Shown: positions 33,871 to 41,811, counted from the stretch's first letter. The stretch: 64,000 nucleotides of DNA from Curtobacterium sp. MCBA15_012 (GCF_001864935.2 NZ_CP126267.1:3410001-3474000), one strand, 5' to 3'. The notes: generated from the sequence alone by a model not told the origin. Numbers and translations: made by a program.

Positions 33871-34692
33871 TCAGCCGGCTGCGCCCACCCCGGCGAACCG
33901 GTCGACCAGGTCGGCGAGCACCGCCGGGTCCGGCACGTGGCCCTGCCCGTGGACGACGAGGTGCCGCGACCCGGGCACGGCCTCGGCGAGCGCGGCGGCT
34001 GCGGCGCGCATCCAGTCGGGGCTCGCGTCACCCGCAGCGACGAGGACCGGGACCCCGATCGAGGAGGCCACCCGCTCGGGGACGGCCAGGCCGCCGAGCA
34101 CCCGGACGTCCCGGGCGAGCACGTGCGCGTCGGTCAGGAGCGCCCGCCACAGACCGGACCGCAGCCGCAGCGCGGTGACGTGCCCCATCGGCAGGCCGAG
34201 CACCTGACCGAGGAACGCGCGGACCGCCTGCGCCCGTCGGCCCGCGGCGACGTGCTCGTCCAGGGCGTCTGCGAACAGGACGTCGTCGGCGTGCGGGTCG
34301 ACGGTCGCGCGGTACGGCGGTTCCCAGAGCACGGCACGTCGGATCGGGACACCGGCGGCGAGGGCACGGACGAGGAGTCCGGCACCGACGCACGTGCCCA
34401 GCGCGTCGACCGGCCCCTCGACCGAGGCGACGACCGCCGCGACGTCCTCGACCTCGCGCTCGATCGACCACGGCAGGGTGTCGCCGCTCGCGCCGCGCCC
34501 ACGGCGGTCGACCGTGACGACCCGGTAGCGGTGGCGGAGGGTGTCGACGAGTGCGTCGAGGGCCGGGGTCCCGTGGTGGTCCCACGCCCCGCCGAGGACG
34601 AGCAGTGTCGGCCCGGTACCGGACTCCGAGACGGCGAGGACCGTCCCGTCCCGGGAGACGACCGTGCGGTCGAGGGGCCGGTCGACGTGCAT
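33871..34692 (-). CDS. Alpha/beta-hydrolase with cysteine at the nucleophile position
   Basis: Predicted hydrolase of 273 residues. The fold is clear from TLLVLGGAWDHHGTPALDALVDTLRHRYRVVTVDRRGRGAS and SIEREVEDVAAVVASVEGPVDALGTCVGAGLLVRAL, where the usual GxSxG elbow reads GTCVG, so cysteine takes the nucleophile position. The acid and histidine are plausible at VLVAAGDASPDWM and VVHGQGHVPDP. Cysteine nucleophiles occur in dienelactone hydrolases, but the overall pattern is of small-molecule esterase/lactonase type. The ATG is preceded by GAGGAC. Substrate unknown. Confidence 0.87.
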   Translation of the reverse strand: MHVDRPLDRTVVSRDGTVLAVSESGTGPTLLVLGGAWDHHGTPALDALVDTLRHRYRVVTVDRRGRGASGDTLPWSIEREVEDVAAVVASVEGPVDALGTCVGAGLLVRALAAGVPIRRAVLWEPPYRATVDPHADDVLFADALDEHVAAGRRAQAVRAFLGQVLGLPMGHVTALRLRSGLWRALLTDAHVLARDVRVLGGLAVPERVASSIGVPVLVAAGDASPDWMRAAAAALAEAVPGSRHLVVHGQGHVPDPAVLADLVDRFAGVGAAG

Positions 34693-34842
34693 GGTGTCCT
34701 CGTGGTCGTTCGGTGGTGCTGCTGCGGGGGTCTTCGGGACGACCGTGCGGGTGTCCCCGAAGCATGACAGGCCCCCGCTGTGCCGTCACCACCCGCGTCC
34801 AGGGGGAGACCGACCGCACCGTCCGCACCCGCACGGCCCCGG

Positions 34843-35355
34843 TCAGACCAGCGCCGTGACCCCCACGGACTCCCGCTCGAGCAGCGACCGCTTGACGTCG
34901 AGCCCCCACGCGAACCCGCCGAGGCTGCCGTCCGACCGCAGCACCCGGTGGCACGGCACGAACAGCGCCGGGGCGTTCCGCGCGCAGACGCTGGCCGCGG
35001 CGCGCACCGCATCGGGTCGGCCCATCGCCGCCGCGAGCTCGGTGTAGGTCAGGACGGTGCCGGCCGGGATCGCCCGGAGCTGACGCCACCCCTCGGTGAA
35101 CAGCTCGGTGCCGGCCTGCCGCACCGGGACCTGCATCGCGTGCTCGACCTCGCCCGCGTAGAACGCGTCGACCGCCTCGGCAGCGGCGACCCGGCCGTCG
35201 GTGATGCGCTCGGGACGGTGCCGTTCGGCGAGCCGACCGACGATGCGCGCGGCGTCGTCGGTCCACCCGGAGGCGAGGACGCGCCCGTCGGCGTCCTCGA
35301 GCACGGTGAAGGGGCCGTCGGGGGTGTCCAGCGTCTGGATGGTCGCGTCGTTCAT
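34843..35355 (-). CDS. ogt: Methylated-DNA-[protein]-cysteine S-methyltransferase
   Basis: Suicide repair enzyme of 170 residues that removes alkyl groups from O6-alkylguanine. The C-terminal domain contains RAIPAGTVLTYTELAAAMGRPDAVRAAASVCARNAPALFVPCHRVLRSDGSLGGFAWGLDVKRSLLERE, with the methyl-acceptor cysteine in PCHRV. The ATG overlaps the stop codon of the Ada-AlkA gene (ATGA), so both are made from one transcript: the two enzymes together repair O6-alkylguanine, N-alkylpurines and phosphotriesters. Confidence 0.96.
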   Translation of the reverse strand: MNDATIQTLDTPDGPFTVLEDADGRVLASGWTDDAARIVGRLAERHRPERITDGRVAAAEAVDAFYAGEVEHAMQVPVRQAGTELFTEGWRQLRAIPAGTVLTYTELAAAMGRPDAVRAAASVCARNAPALFVPCHRVLRSDGSLGGFAWGLDVKRSLLERESVGVTALV

Positions 35356-36953
35356 CGGGGGTCCTCCTGCGGGGTCGTCGTCGTGGTCGTCGTGGTCGCA
35401 CCGGTCGGCACCGCGACCGTCGCCGCGGCCCGCTCGGCGGCGGCACCCGCGCGGTCGACGATCGGTCGCCAGCAGTGCATCGTCAGGTAGCTCCGCCACG
35501 GCGCCACCTGCTCCGACCGTAGGGACAGCTCGCGCGTCGCACCGGGCAGCCCGAGTTCCTGTGCACCGTTCCGCACCGCGAGGTCGCTGTGGAGGAAGAC
35601 GTCCGGGTGGTGGCGGACCCGCAGCGCGACGTAGTCGGCGGTCCACGGCCCGATGCCCTTCACCGCGAGGAGCCCGGACCGCAGCTCGTCGAGGGACTGC
35701 CCGGCGTCGACCACGAGCGACCCGTCGGCGAGCGCCGCAGCCACCCGCAGGATCGTCTCCACACGGGCCGTGGGGCCGCGCAGGACCTCGCGACCGCGGG
35801 CGGCGATCGTCGCGGCGTCCGGGAACAGCAGCCCGCCGGGCAGGATCTCCTCGGCGACCGGGGTACCGAGCGCCGCGACGAGCCGGGTCTGCGCCGTCCG
35901 GGCCGCCGCCACCGACACCTGTTGGCCGATCAGGGTGCGGAACAGCACCTCGTGCGCGTCGACGTGGCCGGGCAGTCGGATCCCGGGCACCCGGTCGACG
36001 GCCGCGGACAGCTCCGGCAGGGTGGCGAGCACCGCGTCGACGGCCAGCGGGTCCGCGTCGAGGTCGAACAGCGACCGCACCCGTGCCACGAGCGTCGGGA
36101 GGTCGGACAGGGTGGTGAGCCGCACGCGGAGGGCGACCCCGGTGCGCCCCGCGCGCGACCCGGCCCCGTCGGGGACCGCAGCGGAGGCGGTGAAGCGGGC
36201 CGGGCCTCCCGGCAGTGCCACCAGCCGTCCGTAGGCGGTGACCCGCCCCGCGGCGTCGCGGTCCACCTGCTCCAGCCCGGGCAGGGCGTGCAGCGCGTGC
36301 CAGTCGAGCAGGCCCTGCACGTCGAACGGCGCACGTGCGGGCAGGTGCACGTGCAACCAGCCGTCCGTCGCGGGCTGCAGGACCCGTCCGGCCCGCAGGG
36401 CGGTCGGCGTGACGGCGAAGACCTCGCGCACGGTGTCGTTGAACTGCCGCACGCTCGCGAACCCGGCCGCGAAGGCGACGTCGGCGACGGGCAGGTCCGA
36501 CGAGGTGAGGAGCGTCCGCGCGGTCTGCGCCCGGTGCGCCCGGCTGAGCGCCTTCGGTCCGGCGCCGAGCTCCGCGGTCATGATGCGACCGAGCTGCCGT
36601 TCGGAGTAGCCGACGCGTGCCGCGAGGCCGGGGACGCCCTCCCGTTCGACGACGCCGTCGAGGACCAGGCGCATCGCCCGGCCGGCGACGTCCTCGCGCA
36701 GGTCCCACTCCGGGCTGCCGGGGGTCGCCTCGGGGAGGCAGCGCTTGCAGGCGCGGAAGCCGGCGAGGTGCGCGGCGGCGCTCGTGCGGTAGAACGTGAC
36801 GCCCGTCTCGCGCGGGGTGCGGGCGGGGCAGCTCGGTCGGCAGTAGATCCCCGTGGAGTGCACCGCCGTGACGAACTGGCCGTCGAAGCGGGCGTCGCGC
36901 GAGGCGACCGCGCGGTACCGCTCGGCGTGCGTGGCGTCCGTCGTGGTGCTCAT
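35352..36953 (-). CDS. Ada-type regulator fused to AlkA DNA-3-methyladenine glycosylase
   Basis: Fusion protein of 533 residues. Residues 1-80 are the Ada zinc domain with the four cysteines (YCRPSCPAR and CKRCLPE), one of which accepts methyl from phosphotriesters; 85-185 an AraC helix-turn-helix (LAARVGYSERQLGRIMTAELGAGPKALSRAHRAQTARTLLTSSDLPVADVAFAAGFASVRQFN); 195-510 AlkA with HVDAHEVLFRTLIGQQVSVAAAR, the helix-hairpin-helix LLAVKGIGPWTADYVALR and the catalytic Asp in DVFLHSDLAVRNG. The low-complexity end (GATTTTTTTTP) precedes the coupled ogt. It probably activates its own operon on methylation. A CAGGCT hexamer 6 nt upstream suggests leaderless initiation. Confidence 0.95.
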   Translation of the reverse strand: MSTTTDATHAERYRAVASRDARFDGQFVTAVHSTGIYCRPSCPARTPRETGVTFYRTSAAAHLAGFRACKRCLPEATPGSPEWDLREDVAGRAMRLVLDGVVEREGVPGLAARVGYSERQLGRIMTAELGAGPKALSRAHRAQTARTLLTSSDLPVADVAFAAGFASVRQFNDTVREVFAVTPTALRAGRVLQPATDGWLHVHLPARAPFDVQGLLDWHALHALPGLEQVDRDAAGRVTAYGRLVALPGGPARFTASAAVPDGAGSRAGRTGVALRVRLTTLSDLPTLVARVRSLFDLDADPLAVDAVLATLPELSAAVDRVPGIRLPGHVDAHEVLFRTLIGQQVSVAAARTAQTRLVAALGTPVAEEILPGGLLFPDAATIAARGREVLRGPTARVETILRVAAALADGSLVVDAGQSLDELRSGLLAVKGIGPWTADYVALRVRHHPDVFLHSDLAVRNGAQELGLPGATRELSLRSEQVAPWRSYLTMHCWRPIVDRAGAAAERAAATVAVPTGATTTTTTTTPQEDPR

Positions 36954-36959
36954 GCGCTC

Positions 36960-36965
36960 AGCCTG
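36960..36965 (-). promoter_or_regulatory. Leaderless-type -10 hexamer CAGGCT (ada-alkA)
   Basis: Minus-strand CAGGCT ends 6 nt before the ATG at 36953. Confidence 0.4.
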
Positions 36966-37120
36966 GCACGGGCCCCCGACGGCCACCGGCGGGAATCGGA
37001 CACGGCAGCGTGGGCGGGGAGGGCAGGGCGCGACGCCGTCGGCGCGGGCCTGGCGGCCGGGGGCCGTCCCGTCGGCGCGCGTCCCGGGGCGGTCGCCGGG
37101 GGACGGACGGGAGGCGCGGC

Positions 37121-37126
37121 TAGCGT
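37121..37126 (+). promoter_or_regulatory. Leaderless-type -10 hexamer TAGCGT
   Basis: TAGCGT ends 6 nt before the GTG at 37133. A GGAGGCGCGG half-site (37110-37119) abuts it on the upstream side. Confidence 0.6.
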
Positions 37127-37132
37127 GGACGC

Positions 37133-37696
37133 GTGACGAGCGTGGACGACGTGGCCGGCCCCGGCGACCTGCCGTGCACGACCGACGTCGAGGTCGCACT
37201 GCTGCTGGTGTCGCCCCGGCACCGGTACGCGGGGCGCCCGGCGGACGGTGCGCTGCCTGCGGAGGGACCGGAGCTGGTGGACCGGGTCGTGCTGCGTGCG
37301 GGGCTCGGCATCGTGGGCGACCGGTACTTCGCCGCACGGGCGCACGTGCACGCGTCGGTCACGGTCGTCGGGCTCGAGGGCCTCGAGGACGTCGCCCGCG
37401 CGGTCGGCGCCCCGGTCGACCCGGCGGCGACCCGGCGCAACGTGTTCCTGCGCGGCGCCGACGTCGAGGCGCTCCGTGGGGAGCCGTTCTCGCTGCAGTG
37501 CGCCGGCGAGGACCCCGTGCTGTTCCGCGGGTACCGCGCGGCGAACCCCTGCGCGTGGATGGACCACGAGGTGGCGCCGGGGGCGTTCCGGGCGATGCGC
37601 GGGCACGGGGGCGTCCGCTGCGAACCGGGGTCGGACGGCGTGCTGCTGCTCGGCCCGGCGGTGCTGCGGACGGCGCGGCCGGTCGCGCTCGGGTGA
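37133..37696 (+). CDS. MOSC-domain protein
   Basis: Predicted 187-residue protein with a MOSC (molybdenum cofactor sulfurase C-terminal) fold. Recognisable blocks: VEVALLLVSPRHRYAGRP, LRAGLGIVGDRYFAARAHVHASVTVVGLEGL, DPAATRRNVFLRGADVEALRGEPFSL, and YRAANPCAWMDHEVAPGAFRAMRGHGGVRC, in which the conserved cysteine that could carry sulfur is present. Such stand-alone MOSC proteins transfer sulfur or bind molybdenum cofactor; some detoxify base analogues. Divergent from the Ada operon. GTG start by leaderless spacing. Confidence 0.88.
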   Translation: MTSVDDVAGPGDLPCTTDVEVALLLVSPRHRYAGRPADGALPAEGPELVDRVVLRAGLGIVGDRYFAARAHVHASVTVVGLEGLEDVARAVGAPVDPAATRRNVFLRGADVEALRGEPFSLQCAGEDPVLFRGYRAANPCAWMDHEVAPGAFRAMRGHGGVRCEPGSDGVLLLGPAVLRTARPVALG

Positions 37697-37756
37697 GGAC
37701 GACCGGCCGCGCCGTGTCACGGGGTCAGGCCGTGCGGGCCTGGCAGCGACGCGGGG

Positions 37757-38302
37757 TCAGGCGGTGAGCGCCTGCTCGATCGCGTCGACGAACGCCGGCA
37801 GGTCGTCGGGGTTGCGCGAGGTGATGAGGCCGCCGTCGACCTGCACCTCACGGTCCACCCACTCGGCACCGGCGTTCCGCACGTCGGTCTGCAGCGACGG
37901 GAACGAGGTGATCGTCTTCCCCGAGACGACGCCGGCCTCGATGAGGGTCCACGGGCCGTGGCAGATCGCGGCGACGGGCTTGCCCGCCTCGGCGAACGCC
38001 TTGACGAGCGCGACCGCGTCGGCGTCCTGGCGGATGGTGTCGGCGTTGATCGTGCCGCCCGGGACGACCAGCGCGTCGTAGTCGCCCGCGCCGCTGACAC
38101 TCCCGATGGTGGTGTCGACGGAGACCGACTTCCCCGGGTCCTTGTCGCCGACGAGGGTCTCGATCGAGCCGGACTCCTGCGCCGCGACGGTCACGTCCGC
38201 GCCGCGCTCGCGCAGCTGGTCGGTGGGGACGACGATCTCGTCCTGCTCCACGCCGTAGTTCGTCGCGATGACGAGGATCTTCTTGCCGTCGAGGGATGCC
38301 AT
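37757..38302 (-). CDS. DJ-1/PfpI family protein (general stress protein 18 type)
   Basis: Protein of 181 residues from the class I glutamine amidotransferase-like PfpI group, linked to glyoxal/protein repair or protease activity. It shows KKILVIATNYGVEQDEIVVPTDQLRERGADVTVAAQE, DYDALVVPGGTINADTIRQ, the nucleophile elbow AAICHGPW with the catalytic cysteine near 105, and SGKTITSFPSLQTDVRNAGAEWVDREVQVDGGLITSRNPDDLPAF. The ATG at 38302 has GGAAGGAGC 4 nt upstream. Next to it lies the insertion cassette. Confidence 0.93.
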   Translation of the reverse strand: MASLDGKKILVIATNYGVEQDEIVVPTDQLRERGADVTVAAQESGSIETLVGDKDPGKSVSVDTTIGSVSGAGDYDALVVPGGTINADTIRQDADAVALVKAFAEAGKPVAAICHGPWTLIEAGVVSGKTITSFPSLQTDVRNAGAEWVDREVQVDGGLITSRNPDDLPAFVDAIEQALTA

Positions 38303-38465
38303 GGTCGCTCCTTCCGCGGCCGAGCTCCCGGCCGCACACGCCTGCCGGGGGTTCCGACAGCTGCCGCGCGCCGGGCTCGCCCCGGTCACGCGCGCGGCCG
38401 TGGTCCCGGCCGCGGGCTCCACGGTCGTCGGCGTGCCCTGGACGCGTTCGCAGTCCGGAGCCGAC

Positions 38466-38532
38466 GCTCAGCCGCGGACGCGGAAACCGGCCCCCTCGGG
38501 CGTGACGGTGAGCCCGTCGTACCCCGTGATGC
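38466..38532 (-). repeat. Direct repeat 1: displaced 3' end of the HAD gene (att-like)
   Basis: 67 bp identical, apart from one base, to 40323-40389 (60 uninterrupted identical bases at 38473-38532). Read on the minus strand it still encodes ITGYDGLTVTPEGAGFRVRG and a stop, against ...RVRD in the intact gene. It has no gene body of its own, so it is the far end of an insertion. A weak dyad GACGG-TGAGC-CCGTC lies inside (38504-38518). Confidence 0.9.
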
Positions 38533-38599
38533 ACTGTCGCCTGTTCCAGTTTGGGGCTGGTCAGAAAATCTCACTCGACCCAAAGGATGCTCAAACTCC

Positions 38600-40321
38600 A
38601 TGGTCCACGTCGAATCGCTGCTCGCTCAGATCCACGACGCGCAGGCCACGGCGAACGAGCTCGAGAACGAGACCCTCGACTTCAAACGCGAACAGAAGTC
38701 CAAGCAGGACACCGCGCACGACATGGCGGATGCTGCGGCATGCTTCGCGAACGCGACCGGAGGGACGATCGTCCTGGGAGTCGCAGACGACGTCAAGGGG
38801 CCCGCCGCGTTCATCGGAACCGACCTCGACCCCACGTACCTCCGTCGACGGATCTACGACGTGACGCGCCCGTCCCTCGACGTGTCGGTGCAGCCGCTGA
38901 CCCACCACGGCGTGACGTTGCTGGTGATCGAGGTTCGAGAGGGACTCGAGGTCTACTCCTCCCGACAGAAGATGCCGACGAAGCGCGTCGGGGACCGCTG
39001 CGAGCCGATGAGCACTGCCGACGTGAGCCGCCTCGACGACGAGAGACGTGGTGGGGACTGGAGCGCCGCTTCCTCCTTGCGACCGCTCGCGGACATCGAC
39101 GGAGATGCTCTGTCCCTGCTCCGGTCGTACGTCCGTCGTTCCTCCAGCACAGCACTGAGCACACTGGCCGGTTCTGGGACCGAGGACCTGCTCGCAGCTC
39201 TCGGTCTCGTCCACAGCCCCGGCATCCTCAACCGAGCTGGCGCGATCCTCCTGAGCGCCCCCCGAGACGGTCGCGAGGTCCTGTCGTACCAGCACCGCAT
39301 CTCTGTAGGAGGCGAAACAGACCTCGGCCGCCGTTGGCACGGCCCGTTGCTGACTGCTTACGCTGAGCTCGTCGCCCTGCTCGAGGCCAGGATCGGTACG
39401 ACACCGGTGAACCTCCGGTCCGGCCAACAGGTCCAGATCGAGGACTACCCGTTGACTGCGGTTCGCGAGGCGCTGACCAACGCCGTCATGCACGGGGATC
39501 ACCGCGACCATCAGCCCATCCAAGTGGAGCACTCGCCCGAAGCCCTGACGATCATGTCGCCCGGAACGCTGGTTCCGGGGATCTCGCCCGAGAACATCCT
39601 CACCCATCCACCGAAGTCTCGGTTCCCTGCTCTCGCGGATGCTCTCCGCTCGCTGGGGCTCGCAGAGCGGTGGGGCCAGGGCGTCGATCGCATGTTCCGC
39701 GAGATGATCAGGAACGGGAGGTCGGCCCCCACGGTCGGCGTCCGGACGGGCGAGCGGCCTGAGACGATCGTCCAGCTCGCGGGAGGCCCGCCGAACACTC
39801 GGATCACGAAGTTCGTCTCTGAGCTGCCCGACCGCGACCAGAACGACACCGACGTTCTTCTTCTCGTCTCGTACCTGACGACCAACAAGACCATCACTGC
39901 CGCCAAGCTGGCGACGGTGGTCCAGCGACCCGAAGAAGCCGCTCAGAACCTGTTGACGAGGATCGCCAACGACGAGGAAGGGTTCCTCGAGCCAACGGCT
40001 GGCACCAAGAACGCTCGGAAGCCGACCTATCGCTTCCGAGGTTCTTCGATAGCAGCCCTCGGCCCGGCGATCACGTACCAGGCGCGCTCCGACACCGACC
40101 GTGCCCGGAAGGTCACGGACCATGTCCGCGAGTACGGAACGGTCAACAACGCCACGGTTCAGCGACTCTTCGACGTGGATGTGTACGCGGCTCGCGATGT
40201 GCTGCGCGACCTCGTCGACCAACGGATCCTCGTCCGGGTGAGCGAGCAGAAACGAGGCCCTTCGGTGAAGTACGGCCCGGGCGAATCCTTCCCGGAGAAG
40301 GCGTCTCGACGAGCACGATGA
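38600..40321 (+). CDS. AlbA_2/Schlafen-type ATP-binding protein (cassette cargo)
   Basis: Protein of 573 residues in the COG2865 group. Residues 15-135 form the AlbA_2 (Schlafen-like) domain: ENETLDFKREQKSKQDTAHDMADAAACFANATGGTIVLGVADD, then PLTHHGVTLLVIEVREGLEVYSS. Residues about 280-385 are a GHKL-type ATPase module: AVREALTNAVMHGDHRD, IMSPGTLVPGISPENI, LGLAERWGQGVDRMFREM. Two winged-helix stretches end the protein (about 415-455 and 495-550). Such proteins are annotated as putative transcription regulators and also occur among anti-phage loci; Schlafen relatives cut tRNA. It is the only gene of the cassette. The ATG is preceded by AAGGA at a rather long 12-nt spacing. Defence function is inferred. 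Confidence 0.9.
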   Translation: MVHVESLLAQIHDAQATANELENETLDFKREQKSKQDTAHDMADAAACFANATGGTIVLGVADDVKGPAAFIGTDLDPTYLRRRIYDVTRPSLDVSVQPLTHHGVTLLVIEVREGLEVYSSRQKMPTKRVGDRCEPMSTADVSRLDDERRGGDWSAASSLRPLADIDGDALSLLRSYVRRSSSTALSTLAGSGTEDLLAALGLVHSPGILNRAGAILLSAPRDGREVLSYQHRISVGGETDLGRRWHGPLLTAYAELVALLEARIGTTPVNLRSGQQVQIEDYPLTAVREALTNAVMHGDHRDHQPIQVEHSPEALTIMSPGTLVPGISPENILTHPPKSRFPALADALRSLGLAERWGQGVDRMFREMIRNGRSAPTVGVRTGERPETIVQLAGGPPNTRITKFVSELPDRDQNDTDVLLLVSYLTTNKTITAAKLATVVQRPEEAAQNLLTRIANDEEGFLEPTAGTKNARKPTYRFRGSSIAALGPAITYQARSDTDRARKVTDHVREYGTVNNATVQRLFDVDVYAARDVLRDLVDQRILVRVSEQKRGPSVKYGPGESFPEKASRRAR

Positions 40322-40322
40322 G

Positions 40323-40389
40323 GCTCAGTCGCGGACGCGGAAACCGGCCCCCTCGGGCGTGACGGTGAGCCCGTCGTACCCCGTGATGC
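40323..40389 (-). repeat. Direct repeat 2: 3' end of the intact HAD gene (att-like)
   Basis: Second copy of the 67-bp repeat; here it forms the last codons and stop of the intact HAD phosphatase gene. One mismatch to copy 1 (40329 against 38472) changes the last residue from Gly to Asp. Confidence 0.9.
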
Positions 40390-40978
40390 GCGGCAGTCCC
40401 TCGGTGACCGGGGCGGTGAGGGTGCCGACGACGACGGTCGTGGCCCCGGAGGCCAGCGCGGCCTCGACACCGGCGGGGGCGTCCTCGAACGCCAGGCACT
40501 GCTCGGCGGACACCCCGAGCAGGGCGGCCCCGCGGAGGTACCCCTCGGGGTGCGGCTTGCTGCGCTCGGCGTCCTCGGACGGCACGAGGGCCTCCGGCAC
40601 CGGAACCCCGGCGGCGACCATGCGCTTCACGGCGAGCTCCCGCGGGGCACTCGTCACGAGGGCCACGGGCACGCCGGCGTCGAGCAGGCGCTGCACGAAC
40701 CCTGCGGCCCCGGGGACCTCGACGATGCCCTCGGTGTAGTCGATCTCCGCGGCGATCATCGTGTCGACGATCGCCCGCTGCTGGGCCGGCGGCAGGTCGG
40801 GCAGGAAGCGCTGGACGGTGTCGATCGTCTGGCGGCCGTGGGAGAACCCGAGGATCTCGACCGGGTCGAGGCCGTGCCGCTCGCCGAACCGGGTCCAGGC
40901 CGCCTCGACCACGGTGGTCGAGTCGACGAGCGTCCCGTCCATGTCGAACAGGACCCCGGACACCACGACGTCGATCAC
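40325..40978 (-). CDS. HAD-IA phosphatase (glycerol-3-phosphatase/sugar phosphatase-like)
   Basis: Cytoplasmic phosphatase of 217 residues, beta-phosphoglucomutase-like cap. Motif I VSGVLFDMDGTLVDST, motif II ALVTSAPRELAVKRM, motif III lysine in AERSKPHPEGYLRGAALLG and motif IV QCLAFEDAPAGVEAAL. It resembles the DL-glycerol-3-phosphatase/2-deoxyglucose-6-phosphatase group. The GTG at 40978 is preferred over a longer frame because TAGGGT ends 7 nt upstream and the fold starts directly. Its 3' end is the integration target of the adjacent cassette and remains complete. Confidence 0.93.
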   Translation of the reverse strand: MIDVVVSGVLFDMDGTLVDSTTVVEAAWTRFGERHGLDPVEILGFSHGRQTIDTVQRFLPDLPPAQQRAIVDTMIAAEIDYTEGIVEVPGAAGFVQRLLDAGVPVALVTSAPRELAVKRMVAAGVPVPEALVPSEDAERSKPHPEGYLRGAALLGVSAEQCLAFEDAPAGVEAALASGATTVVVGTLTAPVTEGLPRITGYDGLTVTPEGAGFRVRD

Positions 40979-40985
40979 ACGACCG

Positions 40986-40991
40986 ACCCTA
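40986..40991 (-). promoter_or_regulatory. Leaderless-type -10 hexamer TAGGGT
   Basis: Minus-strand TAGGGT ends 7 nt before the GTG at 40978 of the HAD phosphatase gene. Confidence 0.55.
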
Positions 40992-41058
40992 GCCGGGTCG
41001 ACACCGCGGTCGGCAGAGTCGCCGCGCCCGGCGGTCAGGCCAGCGGGCGAGCAGCCGA

Positions 41059-41811
41059 CTAGCGCGCCCGCACCCACCGCGTCAGCAGCACCCCGCCGTC
41101 GCCGAGCAGCACGTGCGCCGGACGCATCCGCCGCAGCTCGGGTGACGAGCCGGTCGCGATCCGCGGTCCCGCGCCGCCCTCGAGCGACGGGTCGATCGTC
41201 AGCGTCAGCTCGTCCACCGCGTCCGCCGCGACGAGCGCCCCGAGGAACGACGGCCCGCCCTCGCAGTGGACCCGGTCGAGCCCCCGCTCCGCGAGGGCGG
41301 CACGCAGCGCACCCACGTCGACGGCCGTGTCGCCGCACTCCACGACGTCCGCCACGCCGGCCAGCGCACGCCCGGAGGACGACGCGGCGCCGGTCCCGGA
41401 CGTCAGCACGAGCGGCCGCACGGGCGCCTCGGTGAACACCCGCGAGGACGCGTCCACCGACCCCGAGTTCGTCACGATCGCGAACACCGGGTGGTCGGGC
41501 ATCCCGTGGGCCCGGCGCCACGCGACGTCGGCGTCGTGCAGCACCATCGGGCCGTACTCCTCGTCGCGCACGGTCCCGGCGGCGACGAGCACCACGTCGG
41601 CCACCCGGCGGAGCAGGTCGAACACGCGCAGGTCGTCGTCGCCGCCGAGCGCGGCCGTGCGGCCCGAGGCGGACGCCGATCCGTCGAGCGTGGCCACGAA
41701 GTTCACCCGCAGCCAGGGCCCGTCCGGCACGTCGGCGGTGTAGCGGGCGAGCAGCTCGTCGTCCGACAGGTCGGCGATCGACGCCGGCAGGGCGGGGGGC
41801 AGGTCGCTCAC
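41059..41811 (-). CDS. RibD C-terminal/dihydrofolate-reductase-like pyrimidine or pterin reductase
   Basis: NADPH-dependent reductase of 250 residues with the RibD_C (DHFR-like) fold: PWLRVNFVATLDGSASASGRTAALGGDDDLRVFDLLRRVADVVLVAAGTVRDEEYGP at the front, HPVFAIVTNSGSVD in the middle and DRVHCEGGPSFLGALVAADAVDELTLTIDPSLEGGAGPR at the end, the cofactor-loop GGP motif included. RibD members reduce the ribosylaminopyrimidine of riboflavin synthesis; others reduce dihydropterins. Here it is translationally coupled (GTGA) to a FolP-like gene and FolE, which favours a pterin role. No ribosome site is needed because of coupling. Confidence 0.9.
   Translation of the reverse strand: MSDLPPALPASIADLSDDELLARYTADVPDGPWLRVNFVATLDGSASASGRTAALGGDDDLRVFDLLRRVADVVLVAAGTVRDEEYGPMVLHDADVAWRRAHGMPDHPVFAIVTNSGSVDASSRVFTEAPVRPLVLTSGTGAASSSGRALAGVADVVECGDTAVDVGALRAALAERGLDRVHCEGGPSFLGALVAADAVDELTLTIDPSLEGGAGPRIATGSSPELRRMRPAHVLLGDGGVLLTRWVRAR

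Larger units (their letters stand above)
38466..40389 (+). mobile_element. One-gene integrated cassette flanked by 67-bp direct repeats
   Basis: The unit length between repeat copies is 1857 bp. It contains a short AT-richer leader (38533-38599), one coding sequence (38600-40321) whose stop codon ends 1 nt before the second repeat, and nothing else; there is no integrase, transposase, replication gene or terminal inverted repeat. The repeat is the 3' end of the HAD phosphatase gene, so insertion left that gene whole, as site-specific integrases do at gene ends. The cargo's codon use is visibly less GC-biased than its neighbours (for example GTT CTT CTT codons). I infer mobilisation by a recombinase supplied in trans, or a remnant of a larger island. 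Confidence 0.75.

Noticed and set aside
38466..38532. Possible separate small gene or pseudogene at the first direct repeat
   Set aside because: It encodes only the final residues of the HAD protein with no start or preceding domain; it is better explained as the displaced end left by integration.
38466..40389. Cassette as an insertion sequence or classical transposon
   Set aside because: No terminal inverted repeats, no short target duplication and no transposase; the flanking duplication is far too long for transposition and restores a gene end.
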